Positions 16,164 through 24,942 are shown, numbered from the stretch's first letter. The stretch is 64,000 nucleotides of DNA from Rhizobiales bacterium GAS188 (GCA_900104855.1 FNSS01000001.1:1736001-1800000); one strand, 5' to 3'. Notes: generated from the letters alone by a model not told the origin. Numbers and translations: made by a program.

Positions 16164-18080
16164 ATGTCGCACGTCATCATTCCCCGACTCCACCTCTTCG
16201 GCAATCCGAGCAAGGCACAGGCCCAGATCAGTCCCGACGGGCAGCGCCTGTCCTGGCTGGCGCCGGTGAACGGCGTGCTCAACCTATGGGTCGCTCCATT
16301 CGGTGCGCCGCAGGATGCTCATCCCGTCACCGACGACCGCCATCGCGGCGTGCGCATGTACGGATGGACCTATGACGGCCGCCATCTCGTCTACCTGCAG
16401 GATGAGGGTGGCGACGAGAAATTCCACGTCTATGCGGTAGAGCCCGACAGCCGTGTCACACGCGACCTGACCCCTTTTCCGGGTGTCACGGCGGGGGTCG
16501 CGCGCATCAGCCGCGTGGTCCGCGACCGCATCCTCGTCGCCTTGAACAGCCGGGATGCCAGGTTCCACGATCTCCACAGCATCGATATCGCCTCGGGCGA
16601 GATGACGCTCGTCGAGGAAAATCCAGGCTTTGCGCATTTTATCACTGACGACCGCTACAAGGTGCATCTGGCGGTCAAGACGACACCGGATGGCGGCCGC
16701 GACATTCTCCGGCGCGACCCGGGAAGGGGCTGGGCCCCTTGGATACGCTTCGAGCCCGAGGATGCCCGCGTCTCATTTCCCGATCACCTGGACAGGGCGA
16801 GCAAGACCCTGTTCCTTCGCGACAGCCGTGGACGTGAGACCGCGGCCCTCATCCGCATGGATCTTGCGACCGGCGGGACGACGCTGCTCGCCTCGCATGA
16901 CAAAGCCGATATCGGTGGCCTGCTGAACGACCAGGATACGCTGGAGCCGCTCATCTACAGCGTCCTGACCGACCGGCTGCAATATGTGGCCCTCGACCCG
17001 CGCATCCAGGCGGATCTCGATTTCCTGAACGGCCAGGACATCGGCGATTGGTATGTGCAGAGCCGCACCGAGGCGGACGATCGTTGGATCGTGGCCGCTG
17101 CCTCCGACACGCGGCCCGGCATCGCCTATGTCTATGATCGGTCTGCGCGGAGCTTGCGCGAGCTGCATCAGTCGCGCCCGGAACTCTCCGGCGCACCGCT
17201 TGCCCCCATGAAACCCGTGACCATAAAGTCCCGCGACGGGCTTGATCTCGTCTCCTACCTCACGGTGCCGAAGGGCGCGCCGCAAGGCAACCCGCTGCCC
17301 ATGGTGCTTCTGGTGCATGGCGGCCCTTGGGGGCGCGACCAGTTCGGCTTCCATCCTCAACATCAGTGGCTCGCCAATCGCGGCTATGCGGTCCTCAGCG
17401 TCAACTTCCGCGGCTCGACCGGCTTCGGTAAGAGCTTCGTCAATGCCGGCGATCGCGAATGGGGGCGGCGCATGGACGACGACCTGCTCGATGCGGTCGC
17501 CTGGGCTATCGACGAGAAGATCGCCGATCCGCGGCGCATTGCGATCATGGGCTGGAGTTATGGCGGCTACGCCACATTGGTGGGGCTGACCCGCAACCCG
17601 GATGTCTATGCCTGCGGCGTCGATGTCGTCGGTCCCTCCAATCTCGAGACCCTCATGCGGACGATACCTCCCTATTGGGAGTCCATTCGCGCCCAGTTCT
17701 ACAAGGCGGTCGGGGACCCGGATACCGAGGATGGCCTGCGGCTTGCCAAGGAGCGCTCGCCGCTGTTCCAGGCGCATCGCATCACCAAGCCGCTGCTGAT
17801 CGCGCAAGGCGCCAATGATCAGCGCGTGAAGCAGGCCGAATCCGACCAGATGGTCGACGCCCTGAAGGCGAACGGCATCCCGGTCACCTATCTGTTGTTC
17901 CCCGACGAGGGCCACGGTTTCGCAAGGCCCGAGAACAGCATCGCCTTCTACGCCGTCGCCGAAGCGTTTCTCGCCCGCCATCTCGGCGGCCACGCCGAGG
18001 CGACCCGGCCCGAAGAGCTCAGCGCCGCCACCATGCAAGTGGTGGAAGGCGCGCCGGCATCCTTCGGCCACAAGGCTTAG
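16164..18080 (+). CDS. S9-family (prolyl oligopeptidase-type) serine peptidase
   Basis: The 638-aa protein has an N-terminal beta-propeller (WD40-like/PD40 blades, residues about 10-370) and a C-terminal alpha/beta-hydrolase domain. The catalytic serine is Ser465 in GWSYGGYA, the acid is Asp552 in GANDQRV and the base is His584 in EGHGFAR. VLLVHGGPWGRD forms the oxyanion region. Such enzymes cleave short peptides after proline or release acyl amino acids. There is no signal peptide, so it acts in the cytoplasm. A LacI gene follows 52 bp downstream; peptide-derived amino acids would fit the nearby amino-acid ABC importer, but that link is inference. Confidence 0.92.
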   Translation: MSHVIIPRLHLFGNPSKAQAQISPDGQRLSWLAPVNGVLNLWVAPFGAPQDAHPVTDDRHRGVRMYGWTYDGRHLVYLQDEGGDEKFHVYAVEPDSRVTRDLTPFPGVTAGVARISRVVRDRILVALNSRDARFHDLHSIDIASGEMTLVEENPGFAHFITDDRYKVHLAVKTTPDGGRDILRRDPGRGWAPWIRFEPEDARVSFPDHLDRASKTLFLRDSRGRETAALIRMDLATGGTTLLASHDKADIGGLLNDQDTLEPLIYSVLTDRLQYVALDPRIQADLDFLNGQDIGDWYVQSRTEADDRWIVAAASDTRPGIAYVYDRSARSLRELHQSRPELSGAPLAPMKPVTIKSRDGLDLVSYLTVPKGAPQGNPLPMVLLVHGGPWGRDQFGFHPQHQWLANRGYAVLSVNFRGSTGFGKSFVNAGDREWGRRMDDDLLDAVAWAIDEKIADPRRIAIMGWSYGGYATLVGLTRNPDVYACGVDVVGPSNLETLMRTIPPYWESIRAQFYKAVGDPDTEDGLRLAKERSPLFQAHRITKPLLIAQGANDQRVKQAESDQMVDALKANGIPVTYLLFPDEGHGFARPENSIAFYAVAEAFLARHLGGHAEATRPEELSAATMQVVEGAPASFGHKA

Positions 18081-18132
18081 CGCGCCATCCAGGCTTCTGG
18101 CCATGGCGGCCCCTCAGCCCTATGGTTGCGCC

Positions 18133-19170
18133 ATGGCAACTTTGGGCGATGTGGCGCGACATGCGGGCGTCTCCCCGGCCTCGGTGTCGCGCGTCTTCAA
18201 CCATCCGGCGAAGGTCAGCCCGGAGGTGCGCGAGCGCATCATGCGCTCCGTGGAGGCGCTCGGCTATGTGCCGGATGGCGCCGCGCGGGCGCTGGCCTCG
18301 CGCCATTCGCGCACCATCGGCAATGTCGTGCCGACGCTCGGTATCGGCATTTTCGCGGCCGGCGTCGGCGCCATGCAGCGGCGGCTCGAGGAATGCGGCT
18401 ACCAGCTCCTGGTCGCAGCCAGCGATTACGATGAGGCGAAGGAGGCCTCGCAGGTGCGCGCGCTCATCGAGCGCGGCGTCGAGGGCATCGCGCTGGTCGG
18501 CCATCGGCACGCGCCCGAGCTCTATCGCCTGCTGCGCTCGCGCCAGCTCCCCTATGTCAATACTTACGAGTTCGACGGCCGCAATCCGCATCCTTGCGTC
18601 GGCTTCGACAATCGGCATGGCGCCTTCGGCCTGACGCGATATCTGCTGGAGCTCGGGCATCGCGCCTTCGGCATCATCACGGCGCCCCCGACCCTCAATG
18701 ATCGCATCGCGGCGCGGCTGAAAGGCGTGCTCGACTGCCTCCACGAGCACGGCATCAAGGTGCCGCCTCAACATGTCGCCGAGGTGGCACAGACCATTCC
18801 GGCAGCGCGCCAGGCAATGCGCGCCTTGCTGACGCAACATCCCGACCTCACGGCGATCTGCTGCACGACCGATACGCTCGCGATCGGCGTGCTCTTCGAA
18901 TGCCGTGCGCTCGGCATCCCGGTCCCGGAGCACATCTCGGTCACCGGCTTCTCCGATCTCGAGATCGTGGCGCATCTCGATCCGCCGCTGACGACCGTGC
19001 ATATTCCGGCCGATCGCATCGGCTCGACCATCGCCGACTTCCTCCTCGATCGCATCGACGGCCGCGCCGGCCCCGACAAGATCGAGCTCGAGGCCGAAAT
19101 CGTGATCCGGCAATCGACGGGCCCGGTTCGTCCAGCGATCCCGGCCCGCCGCTCGCGCCGCACGGCGTGA
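18133..19170 (+). CDS. LacI-family transcriptional regulator
   Basis: The 345-aa protein has the LacI helix-turn-helix (TLGDVARHAGVSPASVSRVFNHPAKVSPEVRERIMRSVEALGY, residues 3-45) and a periplasmic-binding-like sensor domain with GFDNRHGAFGLTRYL and VTGFSDLEIVAHLDPPLTTV. The GntR/GluR-type subgroup often regulates sugar-acid or peptide genes. The start at 18133 gives the canonical short N-terminus. It sits between the S9 peptidase and an amino-acid ABC importer and could regulate either. No clear operator palindrome was found in the 211-bp gap downstream. Confidence 0.9.
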   Translation: MATLGDVARHAGVSPASVSRVFNHPAKVSPEVRERIMRSVEALGYVPDGAARALASRHSRTIGNVVPTLGIGIFAAGVGAMQRRLEECGYQLLVAASDYDEAKEASQVRALIERGVEGIALVGHRHAPELYRLLRSRQLPYVNTYEFDGRNPHPCVGFDNRHGAFGLTRYLLELGHRAFGIITAPPTLNDRIAARLKGVLDCLHEHGIKVPPQHVAEVAQTIPAARQAMRALLTQHPDLTAICCTTDTLAIGVLFECRALGIPVPEHISVTGFSDLEIVAHLDPPLTTVHIPADRIGSTIADFLLDRIDGRAGPDKIELEAEIVIRQSTGPVRPAIPARRSRRTA

Positions 19171-19293
19171 GTGAGTGGGCGCCGTCGAATCAGGGATGAC
19201 AAACTGCGTTGGCCGTGCGAAGCTTGCGAGCGTGAAAGCGCGGTCATTCGCGTCTTATCAATGAGTTAGGCGAAGGTGGATTGATCCGCCGGG

Positions 19294-19325
19294 CAAAATC
19301 GAGCCTCTCCAAAATCGAGCCTCTG
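19294..19325 (+). repeat. 16-bp tandem duplication in the leader of the ABC importer
   Basis: CAAAATCGAGCCTCTC at 19294-19309 is followed immediately by a second copy identical except for the last base. It lies about 55-90 bp upstream of the binding-protein gene. Confidence 0.85.
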
Positions 19326-19381
19326 AGGGCGACAACAAGAAAGCCTTGCCGACATAACAAGACAGACAGGGAGAAGACGCC

Positions 19382-20182
19382 ATGAAGGTCTGCGCAAGAT
19401 TGCTGGCTCTCGTCATGCTGATGGCCCTGCCCGCGACATTGACGGCGCATCAGGCATTTGCCGAGACGACGCTCGACAAGATCCTCAAGGAGAAGAGGAT
19501 CCGCGTCGCCATCGATGTCGGCAATCCGCCCTTCGGCATCCTCGACAAGGACGGCCAGCCCGACGGCTCGGATGTCGCCGTCGCCCGGCAGATGGCGAAG
19601 GATATGGGCGTCGAGCTCGAATTCGTGCAGGTGCCGTCGACCGGACGCATCCCGGCGCTGCTGGCCGGACGCGCCGATGTGACGATCGCCTCGATCTCGG
19701 TGACCACCGATCGCGCCAAGGCGGTGATGTATTGCCATCCCGACGGGGCGCTCGCGATCGTCATCTTCGGCCCGAAGAGCGTCGCCATCAAGACGCCGGC
19801 CGATCTCGTCGGCAAGCGCATCGGCATCACGCGCGCCACGCTCGAGGAGGCGACGGTGCCGAAGATGGCGCCGCAAGGCACCAATATCGTCTGGTTCGAC
19901 GAGATCGGCGCGACCATCCAGGCGCTGCTCTCCGGCCAGGTCGATGCCGTCGCCATGACGTCCTTCGCCGGCAAGACGGTGGCGGACGGCAATCCCGACA
20001 AAGGCATCGAGACCAAGCTGACCGTCACCACCGCCTATTATGCACCCATCGTGCGTCCGGGCGATTTCGAGCTCAGGCAGTGGATCAATACCTGGATATT
20101 CCTGAATACCCAGAACGGCACGCTCGCGGCGCTCTACAAGAAATATACCGGCGTCGACCTTCCGCCCTTGCCCATCTTCTGA
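19382..20182 (+). CDS. polar amino-acid ABC transporter, periplasmic binding protein
   Basis: The 266-aa protein is a family 3 solute-binding protein. It has a cleavable signal peptide (LLALVMLMALPATLTAHQAFA, cleavage about residue 27), then TLDKILKEKRIRVAIDVGNPPFGILDKDGQPDGSDVAVARQMAKDMG, the first-lobe signature, and LLAGRADVTIASISVTTDRAKAV, which lines the ligand cleft. The start follows a GGGAGAAG site. It is followed by two permease genes. The presumed ligand is a polar amino acid or related amine. Confidence 0.9.
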   Translation: MKVCARLLALVMLMALPATLTAHQAFAETTLDKILKEKRIRVAIDVGNPPFGILDKDGQPDGSDVAVARQMAKDMGVELEFVQVPSTGRIPALLAGRADVTIASISVTTDRAKAVMYCHPDGALAIVIFGPKSVAIKTPADLVGKRIGITRATLEEATVPKMAPQGTNIVWFDEIGATIQALLSGQVDAVAMTSFAGKTVADGNPDKGIETKLTVTTAYYAPIVRPGDFELRQWINTWIFLNTQNGTLAALYKKYTGVDLPPLPIF

Positions 20183-20276
20183 AGGCACGACCGTCTTCCC
20201 GGCATCCGCCGCTTGCTGTGCCGGAGATGAGGAGAGTTGCGACACTCGACTAGTCGGCTGACGGAAGAGATCTCGC

Positions 20277-20948
20277 TTGCACTATGTCTTTCAGTTCAAC
20301 GTCGTCTGGGAGCATCTGCCGGAGCTCCTGAACGGCGCGCTCCTGACCATCGAGCTCTCGGCCTCAGCCATGGCGCTGGGGCTTGGGCTTGCGGTGCTGT
20401 GCGCCTATGGCAAGGCAGCTGGGCCGCGGCCGTTGCGCCTTCTCGTCTCGGCCTATGTCGAGCTGATCCGCAACACGCCGTTCCTGGTGCAGATCTTCAT
20501 CATCTATTTCTCGTTGCCCGTCATCGGCGTCAGGCTCACCGCCAACAGCGCGGCGCTCTTCGCCATGACGGTCAATCTCGGCGCCTATGCGAGCGAGATC
20601 ATCCGGGCCGGTATCGATGCCATCCCGCAGGGCCAGGTCGAGGCGGCGCGCGCGCTCGGCCTCAAGCGCCTGCAGATCTTTCGCTTCGTCATCATCTTCC
20701 CGGCCCTGAAGACGGTCTATCCGGCGCTTGCCAGCCAGTTCATCCTCCTGATGCTGAGCTCGAGCGTGGTCTCGACCATCTCGGCGGTCGAGCTGACGGC
20801 GATCACCAACTCGCTGCAATCGACCACCTTCCGCTCCTTCGAATTCTATTTCGTGGCGACCGGCCTCTACCTCGCCATGGCGCTCGGCTTCAGGGCCGTG
20901 CTGAGTGCCATCTACTGGAATGCATTCCTGCGCGGCCGGACGGCCTGA
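20277..20948 (+). CDS. amino-acid ABC transporter permease (HisM/ArtQ type)
   Basis: The 223-aa inner-membrane protein has about five hydrophobic segments and the conserved ABC-permease EAA loop EAARALGLKRLQIFRFVIIFPALK, which docks with the ATPase. The N-terminus (HYVFQFNVVWEHLPELLNGALLTIELSA) is typical of this family and is only reached by the TTG at 20277, which has GGAAGAG upstream. It is followed 7 bp later by the second permease. No ATP-binding subunit gene is present nearby. Confidence 0.88.
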   Translation: MHYVFQFNVVWEHLPELLNGALLTIELSASAMALGLGLAVLCAYGKAAGPRPLRLLVSAYVELIRNTPFLVQIFIIYFSLPVIGVRLTANSAALFAMTVNLGAYASEIIRAGIDAIPQGQVEAARALGLKRLQIFRFVIIFPALKTVYPALASQFILLMLSSSVVSTISAVELTAITNSLQSTTFRSFEFYFVATGLYLAMALGFRAVLSAIYWNAFLRGRTA

Positions 20949-20955
20949 GGTCGAG

Positions 20956-21627
20956 ATGGGGCGAAGCTTTGGGACCGCGGAGCTCATCTACCTCCTCAAG
21001 GCGGTGCCATGGACATTGCTCCTGTCGGCGAGCGCCCTCATCTGCGGCGGCATTGTCGGCCTCGTCGTCGCGATCCTACGGACCGCGCCCTCACGGCCCC
21101 TGCGTTGGATCGCCACCGGCTATATCGAGCTGTTCCAGGGCACGCCCGTCTTGATGCAGCTCTTCCTTGCCTATTACGGGCTGGCCGTCCTCTTCAACAT
21201 CCAGTTCGATGCCTGGTCGGCAGTGCTCATCGCCTTCACCCTCTATTCGGGGGCTTTTCTCGGCGAGATCTGGCGCGGCTCGATCCAGGCCATCCCGCGC
21301 TCGCAATGGGAGGCTGGCGAATCGCTCACGCTCAGCTTCGCTCAGCAGCTGCGCCACATCATCTTGCCGCAGGCGGCGCGCATCTCGATCCCACCGACGG
21401 TCGGCTTCGCGGTGCAGCTGATCAAGAGCACCTCGGTCGCCGCCATCATCGGCTTCGTCGAGCTGACCCGGGCCGGCCAGCTGATGACCAACACCACCTT
21501 CAAGCCCATGATCATCTACCCGATCGTGGCCTTGCTCTATTTCGTGATCTGCTGGCCGCTCTCTTTGCTGGCGCAGACACTGGAACGGCGGATCGATGCA
21601 AATCTCGGCGTCAAGAGGGACGTCTGA
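20956..21627 (+). CDS. amino-acid ABC transporter permease (second subunit)
   Basis: The 223-aa membrane protein is the partner of the preceding permease, with the HisMQ-type N-terminus (LIYLLKAVPWTLLLSASALICGGIVGLV), the segment IELFQGTPVLMQLFLAYYGL, and the EAA loop EAGESLTLSFAQQLRHIILPQAAR. The start at 20956 gives the expected length. The unit ends here without an ATPase gene, so the transporter must borrow one encoded elsewhere, or that gene has been lost. A LysR gene follows in the same direction. Confidence 0.88.
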   Translation: MGRSFGTAELIYLLKAVPWTLLLSASALICGGIVGLVVAILRTAPSRPLRWIATGYIELFQGTPVLMQLFLAYYGLAVLFNIQFDAWSAVLIAFTLYSGAFLGEIWRGSIQAIPRSQWEAGESLTLSFAQQLRHIILPQAARISIPPTVGFAVQLIKSTSVAAIIGFVELTRAGQLMTNTTFKPMIIYPIVALLYFVICWPLSLLAQTLERRIDANLGVKRDV

Positions 21628-21756
21628 CGGCAGCGGTGAAACGCTTCGGAGTATCCCGCCGCCGACACAACCTGTGCCGCGGCTTGCCCGCACCGGCTCA
21701 TTCAGGCCACAGCGCGCAGCTATCATGCGGCCGCATATGCGGCAGGAGCGAAGACC

Positions 21757-22650
21757 GTGCTGGAATGGGATGATCTGCGCTATTTTCTGGCCGCCGCCCG
21801 GAATGGAAGCTTGTCGGGCGCCGCGCGTGTGTTGGGCACGACCCAGCCCACCATGGGCCGGCGCGTCGAAGCCTTCGAGGCACGGATCGGCGCCAAGCTG
21901 TTCCGGCGCACGCCTTCCGGCCTGGCGCTGACGGCTATCGGCCAGGCGATCCTCGACCATGTGACGCGCATGGACGAGGCTGCATTGGCGGTGGAGCGCG
22001 TGGCCACGGGCCATGATTCGGGGCTGAGCGGCAATGTGCGGCTGACCGCGCCCGAATGGTATGGCGCGCGCGTCCTCAGCCCGCATCTCGGTGCGTTCTG
22101 TGCCCTGCATCCCGATATCATGATCGAGCTGGTCACCGATGCCCGACCGATGAGCCTGACCCAACGCGAGGCGGATATCGCATTGCGGCTGCGGCGCTTC
22201 GAGCAGGATGGGTTGGTGCAACGCAAGGTGGCCGACATGCCGTTCGGCCTTTATGCGGCGCCGAGCTATCTCGATCGGCACGGCGCGCCCGATTTCGCCA
22301 GCGGCGCCATGGGATCGGCGTTCGTCGCCATGAGCGAAGCGCTGACCGAAGCCACGGCGGAGACGGCGTGGCTGGACGAAGTGGCGCCAAAGGCTCGGAT
22401 CGCCTTTCGCAGCAATAGCCGCGACGCCCAGGCGGTGGCGGCCGCCGCCGGTGCGGGTCTCGCTTGTCTCGCGCGAACGCTCGGAGACGGTTGGCCGGGC
22501 TTGGTGCGGCTGGAGACGCCGACGCCTATTCCCATGCGCGAAGTCTGGCTCGGCGTGCACGCAGACACGCGCACCATACCGAGAGTGCGCGCCCTGATCG
22601 ACTTCCTCTGTGACGAGTTGCAGCAGATGCACCAGCCTGCGGGCGTATAG
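21757..22650 (+). CDS. LysR-family transcriptional regulator
   Basis: The 297-aa protein begins WDDLRYFLAAARNGSLSGAARVLGTTQPTMGRRVEAFEARIGAKLF, a winged HTH of the LysR subgroup whose DNA-binding domain carries MGRRV rather than VSRxI. The effector-binding domain follows from residue 90. The start is a GTG at 21757 with AGGAG upstream. It is co-oriented with the AhpD-like and DUF302 genes 118 bp downstream and may regulate them; the neighbouring ABC genes are the alternative target. Confidence 0.9.
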   Translation: MLEWDDLRYFLAAARNGSLSGAARVLGTTQPTMGRRVEAFEARIGAKLFRRTPSGLALTAIGQAILDHVTRMDEAALAVERVATGHDSGLSGNVRLTAPEWYGARVLSPHLGAFCALHPDIMIELVTDARPMSLTQREADIALRLRRFEQDGLVQRKVADMPFGLYAAPSYLDRHGAPDFASGAMGSAFVAMSEALTEATAETAWLDEVAPKARIAFRSNSRDAQAVAAAAGAGLACLARTLGDGWPGLVRLETPTPIPMREVWLGVHADTRTIPRVRALIDFLCDELQQMHQPAGV

Positions 22651-22768
22651 GGGGTAAACGCCGGCTGCGGATCGTTCCTGGAGAGAGCCTCATCTATCTG
22701 TCCGGACGGGGACAGAATCGGCGCGGTGCCTCGCGGCGCGCGCCCTGAACGAGAGAAAGGCCACAGCC

Positions 22769-23155
22769 ATGATGCTCGATTGGAACGGATATCAGCAACA
22801 GCTCCTCGCCCGCATCGGGGAGTTCGGCAAGCTCAGCCCCGACACGCTGAAGGGTTACCAGGCCCTCGGTGCGGCCGGAGACCACACCGGACATCTCGGG
22901 GCCAAGACACGCGAGCTCATCGCGCTCGCCTGCGCGGTCACGGCACGCTGCGACGGCTGCATCACGGTGCATGCCGCCGCGGCCGCCAGGCATGGCGCGT
23001 CGCGCGAGGAGGTTGCCGAGGCGCTGGGCGTTGCGGTTGCGCTGGGCGCAGGCGCGGCGCTCGTCTACTCGGCTCGCACGCTCGACGCCTTCGCCATGAA
23101 GGCGGTTGGCGCCGATCAGCCAGGGCCTGCAGGAACCGCCAAGGTGCAGCCATGA
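22769..23155 (+). CDS. carboxymuconolactone decarboxylase / AhpD-family protein
   Basis: The 128-aa protein has the AhpD core KTRELIALACAVTARCDGCITVHAAAAARHGASREEVAEALGVAV, with the redox pair Cys61 and Cys64 and a nearby His68 as in peroxidase-type AhpD proteins. Most members form helical oligomers with disulfide-reductase or hydroperoxidase activity; the decarboxylase name is historical. Its stop overlaps the start of the DUF302 gene (ATGA), so the two are co-translated. AGAAAGG precedes the ATG. Confidence 0.9.
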   Translation: MMLDWNGYQQQLLARIGEFGKLSPDTLKGYQALGAAGDHTGHLGAKTRELIALACAVTARCDGCITVHAAAAARHGASREEVAEALGVAVALGAGAALVYSARTLDAFAMKAVGADQPGPAGTAKVQP

Positions 23156-23622
23156 CCCTTCAGGAGAACGGCACCGCAATCGCCTATGCGGCTCCTGGCG
23201 AGGCGGCCGGCGCATTTCAGCGCGCCCGGAGCTGCGATCTCACGGTCGAGGACGCGGTCGCACGCTTGCGAAATGCGATCATCGCCGACGATTTGTGGGT
23301 CCTGCACGAAATCGATCCGCAGGCGGTGCTTCGCCGTGCCGGCTACGCCATTGCGGCCGCCCGGCAGATCCTGTTCTTCCACCCGCGTTTCATGGCGCGC
23401 ATCCTCGCGGCTGATCCCGCCGCTCTCCTGGAAGCACCGCTGAAATTCGCGATCCTGGAATTGCCGGGCGGCGGGGTTTCGCTGCGCTGGCTCGATCCGG
23501 CCGTCGCGTTCGGGCGCTACCGGAGCCCTGCTCTCGACATCCTCGGGCAGGAGCTCGCCGCAATCTGCGAGCGGATCGTCGGCGTCGCCCTCGACCCGAG
23601 CGTCGCGGCAGCCCGCATGTAG
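23152..23622 (+). CDS. DUF302-family protein
   Basis: The 156-aa protein carries the DUF302 (PF03625) signature DDLWVLHEIDPQAVLRRAGY, followed by the family pattern of a strand-rich segment (RQILFFHPRFMARILAADPAALLEAPLKFAILELPGGGVSLRWLDPAVAFGRY). DUF302 proteins are small, of unknown biochemical function, and often sit beside redox genes. An ATGA overlap couples it to the AhpD-like gene, which supports a shared redox-related role. Confidence 0.85.
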   Translation: MTLQENGTAIAYAAPGEAAGAFQRARSCDLTVEDAVARLRNAIIADDLWVLHEIDPQAVLRRAGYAIAAARQILFFHPRFMARILAADPAALLEAPLKFAILELPGGGVSLRWLDPAVAFGRYRSPALDILGQELAAICERIVGVALDPSVAAARM

Positions 23623-23706
23623 CGAAATATATGCGCCCGGCGAGTCGTCGGGCGCCGGCGTCCCTGGCAACCAAGGCGCCAAGCCTTGAGCGTCGGCGTC
23701 GCAACG

Positions 23707-24405
23707 CTATCCGCCGCGCCGGCGGTGCGAAGCTTCCGCTGCCTCCGCCAGGCTCGACCCGTCATTCCAGCGGCGGCCCTCGAACATCCAGCCGATGCCG
23801 TCGATCCACAACTTGCCGGGCTGCAGCGTGCCGGCCTGCATCGCGGTCGGCCGCTCGCTGCGATGGGCGCGCAATCTGTCCGGCTGCGGCGGCGCCTCCT
23901 CGATCAGCGGCGGCTCGGCGTCGAGATCGCCGAAGGCCTTGAGCACGGCGTTCAGGCTGCGGTCGATGCGATTGGCGATGGTGCGCTCCGAGCAGCCCTC
24001 GCGCCGCGCCATCTGCCATGAGGGCACGCCCATCGACCAGCCGATGATGCGCTTGAGCGCGAGTTCCCCCTCGGTGCGGCGCAGCCAGGCCATCCAGTGC
24101 ATGACGACCTCCATGCGCGACACGTCCTGGCTGCTCGGGCGGAAGCCGCGCGCCTGCGCCGAGGCATAGCCATAGGCCTGGTTCACGTCGTGGACGACCG
24201 AGAACAGCCAGCCGCCGCGCCGGAAATAATGCAGATCCGGATCGCGCAGCGTGGCGAGCGTCTGCCAGGCGCGGCGGACCACCTCACGCAGGGCCGCGAG
24301 CATCGATCTCGCATCCGGGGGCGGGGCGGCCGCTTCCGCCGCGTCGCGGGCGCCGTCGCTCGAAGCTGCGCTCCGCCGGCCGCTCACATCTTGGGTCCCG
24401 GTCAT
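23707..24405 (-). CDS. DUF6362-like phage-type protein
   Basis: The 232-aa protein contains a central helix-turn-helix-like domain, WLRRTEGELALKRIIGWSMGVPSWQMARREGCSERTIANRIDRSLNAVLKAFG (about residues 108-160), which I associate with DUF6362 proteins found in alphaproteobacterial prophages. The N-terminus is low-complexity Ala/Ser/Pro and the C-terminus is Gly/Trp/Arg-rich. It lies 15 bp downstream of the 124-aa gene and is presumably transcribed with it from the promoter controlled by the divergent S24 repressor. It may be a phage DNA-binding or packaging accessory protein. Confidence 0.65.
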   Translation of the reverse strand: MTGTQDVSGRRSAASSDGARDAAEAAAPPPDARSMLAALREVVRRAWQTLATLRDPDLHYFRRGGWLFSVVHDVNQAYGYASAQARGFRPSSQDVSRMEVVMHWMAWLRRTEGELALKRIIGWSMGVPSWQMARREGCSERTIANRIDRSLNAVLKAFGDLDAEPPLIEEAPPQPDRLRAHRSERPTAMQAGTLQPGKLWIDGIGWMFEGRRWNDGSSLAEAAEASHRRRGG

Positions 24406-24420
24406 CTCATGCCTCCCATC

Positions 24421-24795
24421 TCATGCCTCTTTGGCGATCCGGCGTTCCGCGTCATCCGGCTCGTCATCGAGCACCGCCTGGATGAGCCCTTCGCGAATGC
24501 AGGTTCCGAGAAGGCGCAGGCAGAACTCGCCGAGCGGCAATTCGCGGCGCTTGGCCTCGAGCGTCGCATCCGCGGCGAGCCGCGGCGGCAATATGAGCAG
24601 ATGGTCGAACGTCACCGCGCCCGCGCCGCGGCGCGACACGGCGCGCGGATCGCCGCGCAGGCGCGCCCGCCCCACGATCTTGCGTGCCGTCTCGGGCCCC
24701 TTGAGGGACATCCGGCGCGCGATCTCGACGCTGTCATGGCCCGCGGCCCAAAGCCCGAGCACCTCGTCATGATCGATGCGGCGCAGCGCGCTCAT
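24421..24795 (-). CDS. phage-type HTH protein divergent from the S24 repressor
   Basis: The 124-aa protein begins SALRRIDHDEVLGLWAAGHDSVEIARRMSLKGPETARKIVGRARL, which looks like a helix-turn-helix (residues about 8-45), then an unrecognised domain (FDHLLILPPRLAADATLEAKRRELPLGEFCLRLLGTCIREGL). The start at 24795 has a GGGAGG ribosome site. It is the first gene leftward from the operator region and occupies the position of cro/early genes in lambdoid immunity regions. Its promoter (TTGACA, 17 bp, TAGTGA) is overlapped by operators A and B. Function unknown. Confidence 0.7.
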   Translation of the reverse strand: MSALRRIDHDEVLGLWAAGHDSVEIARRMSLKGPETARKIVGRARLRGDPRAVSRRGAGAVTFDHLLILPPRLAADATLEAKRRELPLGEFCLRLLGTCIREGLIQAVLDDEPDDAERRIAKEA

Positions 24796-24872
24796 CGCCG
24801 CCTCCCGGCGATGGAGAGCCACGCCGCGGCGGCAGCGGCAGCGGTGATGGGGGCGATGCGGTTCATGACGCA

Positions 24873-24893
24873 ATCACTACATAACGTAGCGAT
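24873..24893. promoter_or_regulatory. operator A of the S24 repressor locus
   Basis: Half-sites ATCACTACA and CGTAGCGAT, separated by 3 bp, form a near-palindrome. It covers the -10 (TAGTGA on the minus strand, 24874-24879) of the leftward promoter. Confidence 0.7.
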
Positions 24894-24902
24894 CAATGTC
24901 AA
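24874..24902 (-). promoter_or_regulatory. leftward promoter of the phage-type genes
   Basis: On the minus strand, a perfect -35 TTGACA (24902-24897), a 17-bp spacer and TAGTGA (24879-24874). The -35 lies in operator B and the -10 in operator A, so a bound repressor would block it. Confidence 0.6.
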
Positions 24903-24918
24903 TACGGCATGTAGCGAT
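24898..24918. promoter_or_regulatory. operator B of the S24 repressor locus
   Basis: Half-sites GTCAATACG and TGTAGCGAT, separated by 3 bp. The second half is a perfect match to the consensus TGTAGYGAT. The centre is 25 bp from that of operator A. Confidence 0.65.
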
Positions 24919-24921
24919 TGT

Positions 24922-24942
24922 GTCGCTACACTAGGTGGCGTG
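24922..24942. promoter_or_regulatory. operator C, overlapping the repressor start codon
   Basis: GTCGCTACA, 3 bp, then a degenerate second half GGTGGCGTG that includes the GTG start codon. The centre is about 24 bp from that of operator B. The weak match suggests a low-affinity autoregulatory site. Confidence 0.5.

Noticed and set aside
24097-24939. N-terminal extension of the S24 repressor by 281 residues
   Set aside because: It is antisense to two phage-type genes and runs through the operators; the repressor HTH starts right after the GTG at 24940.
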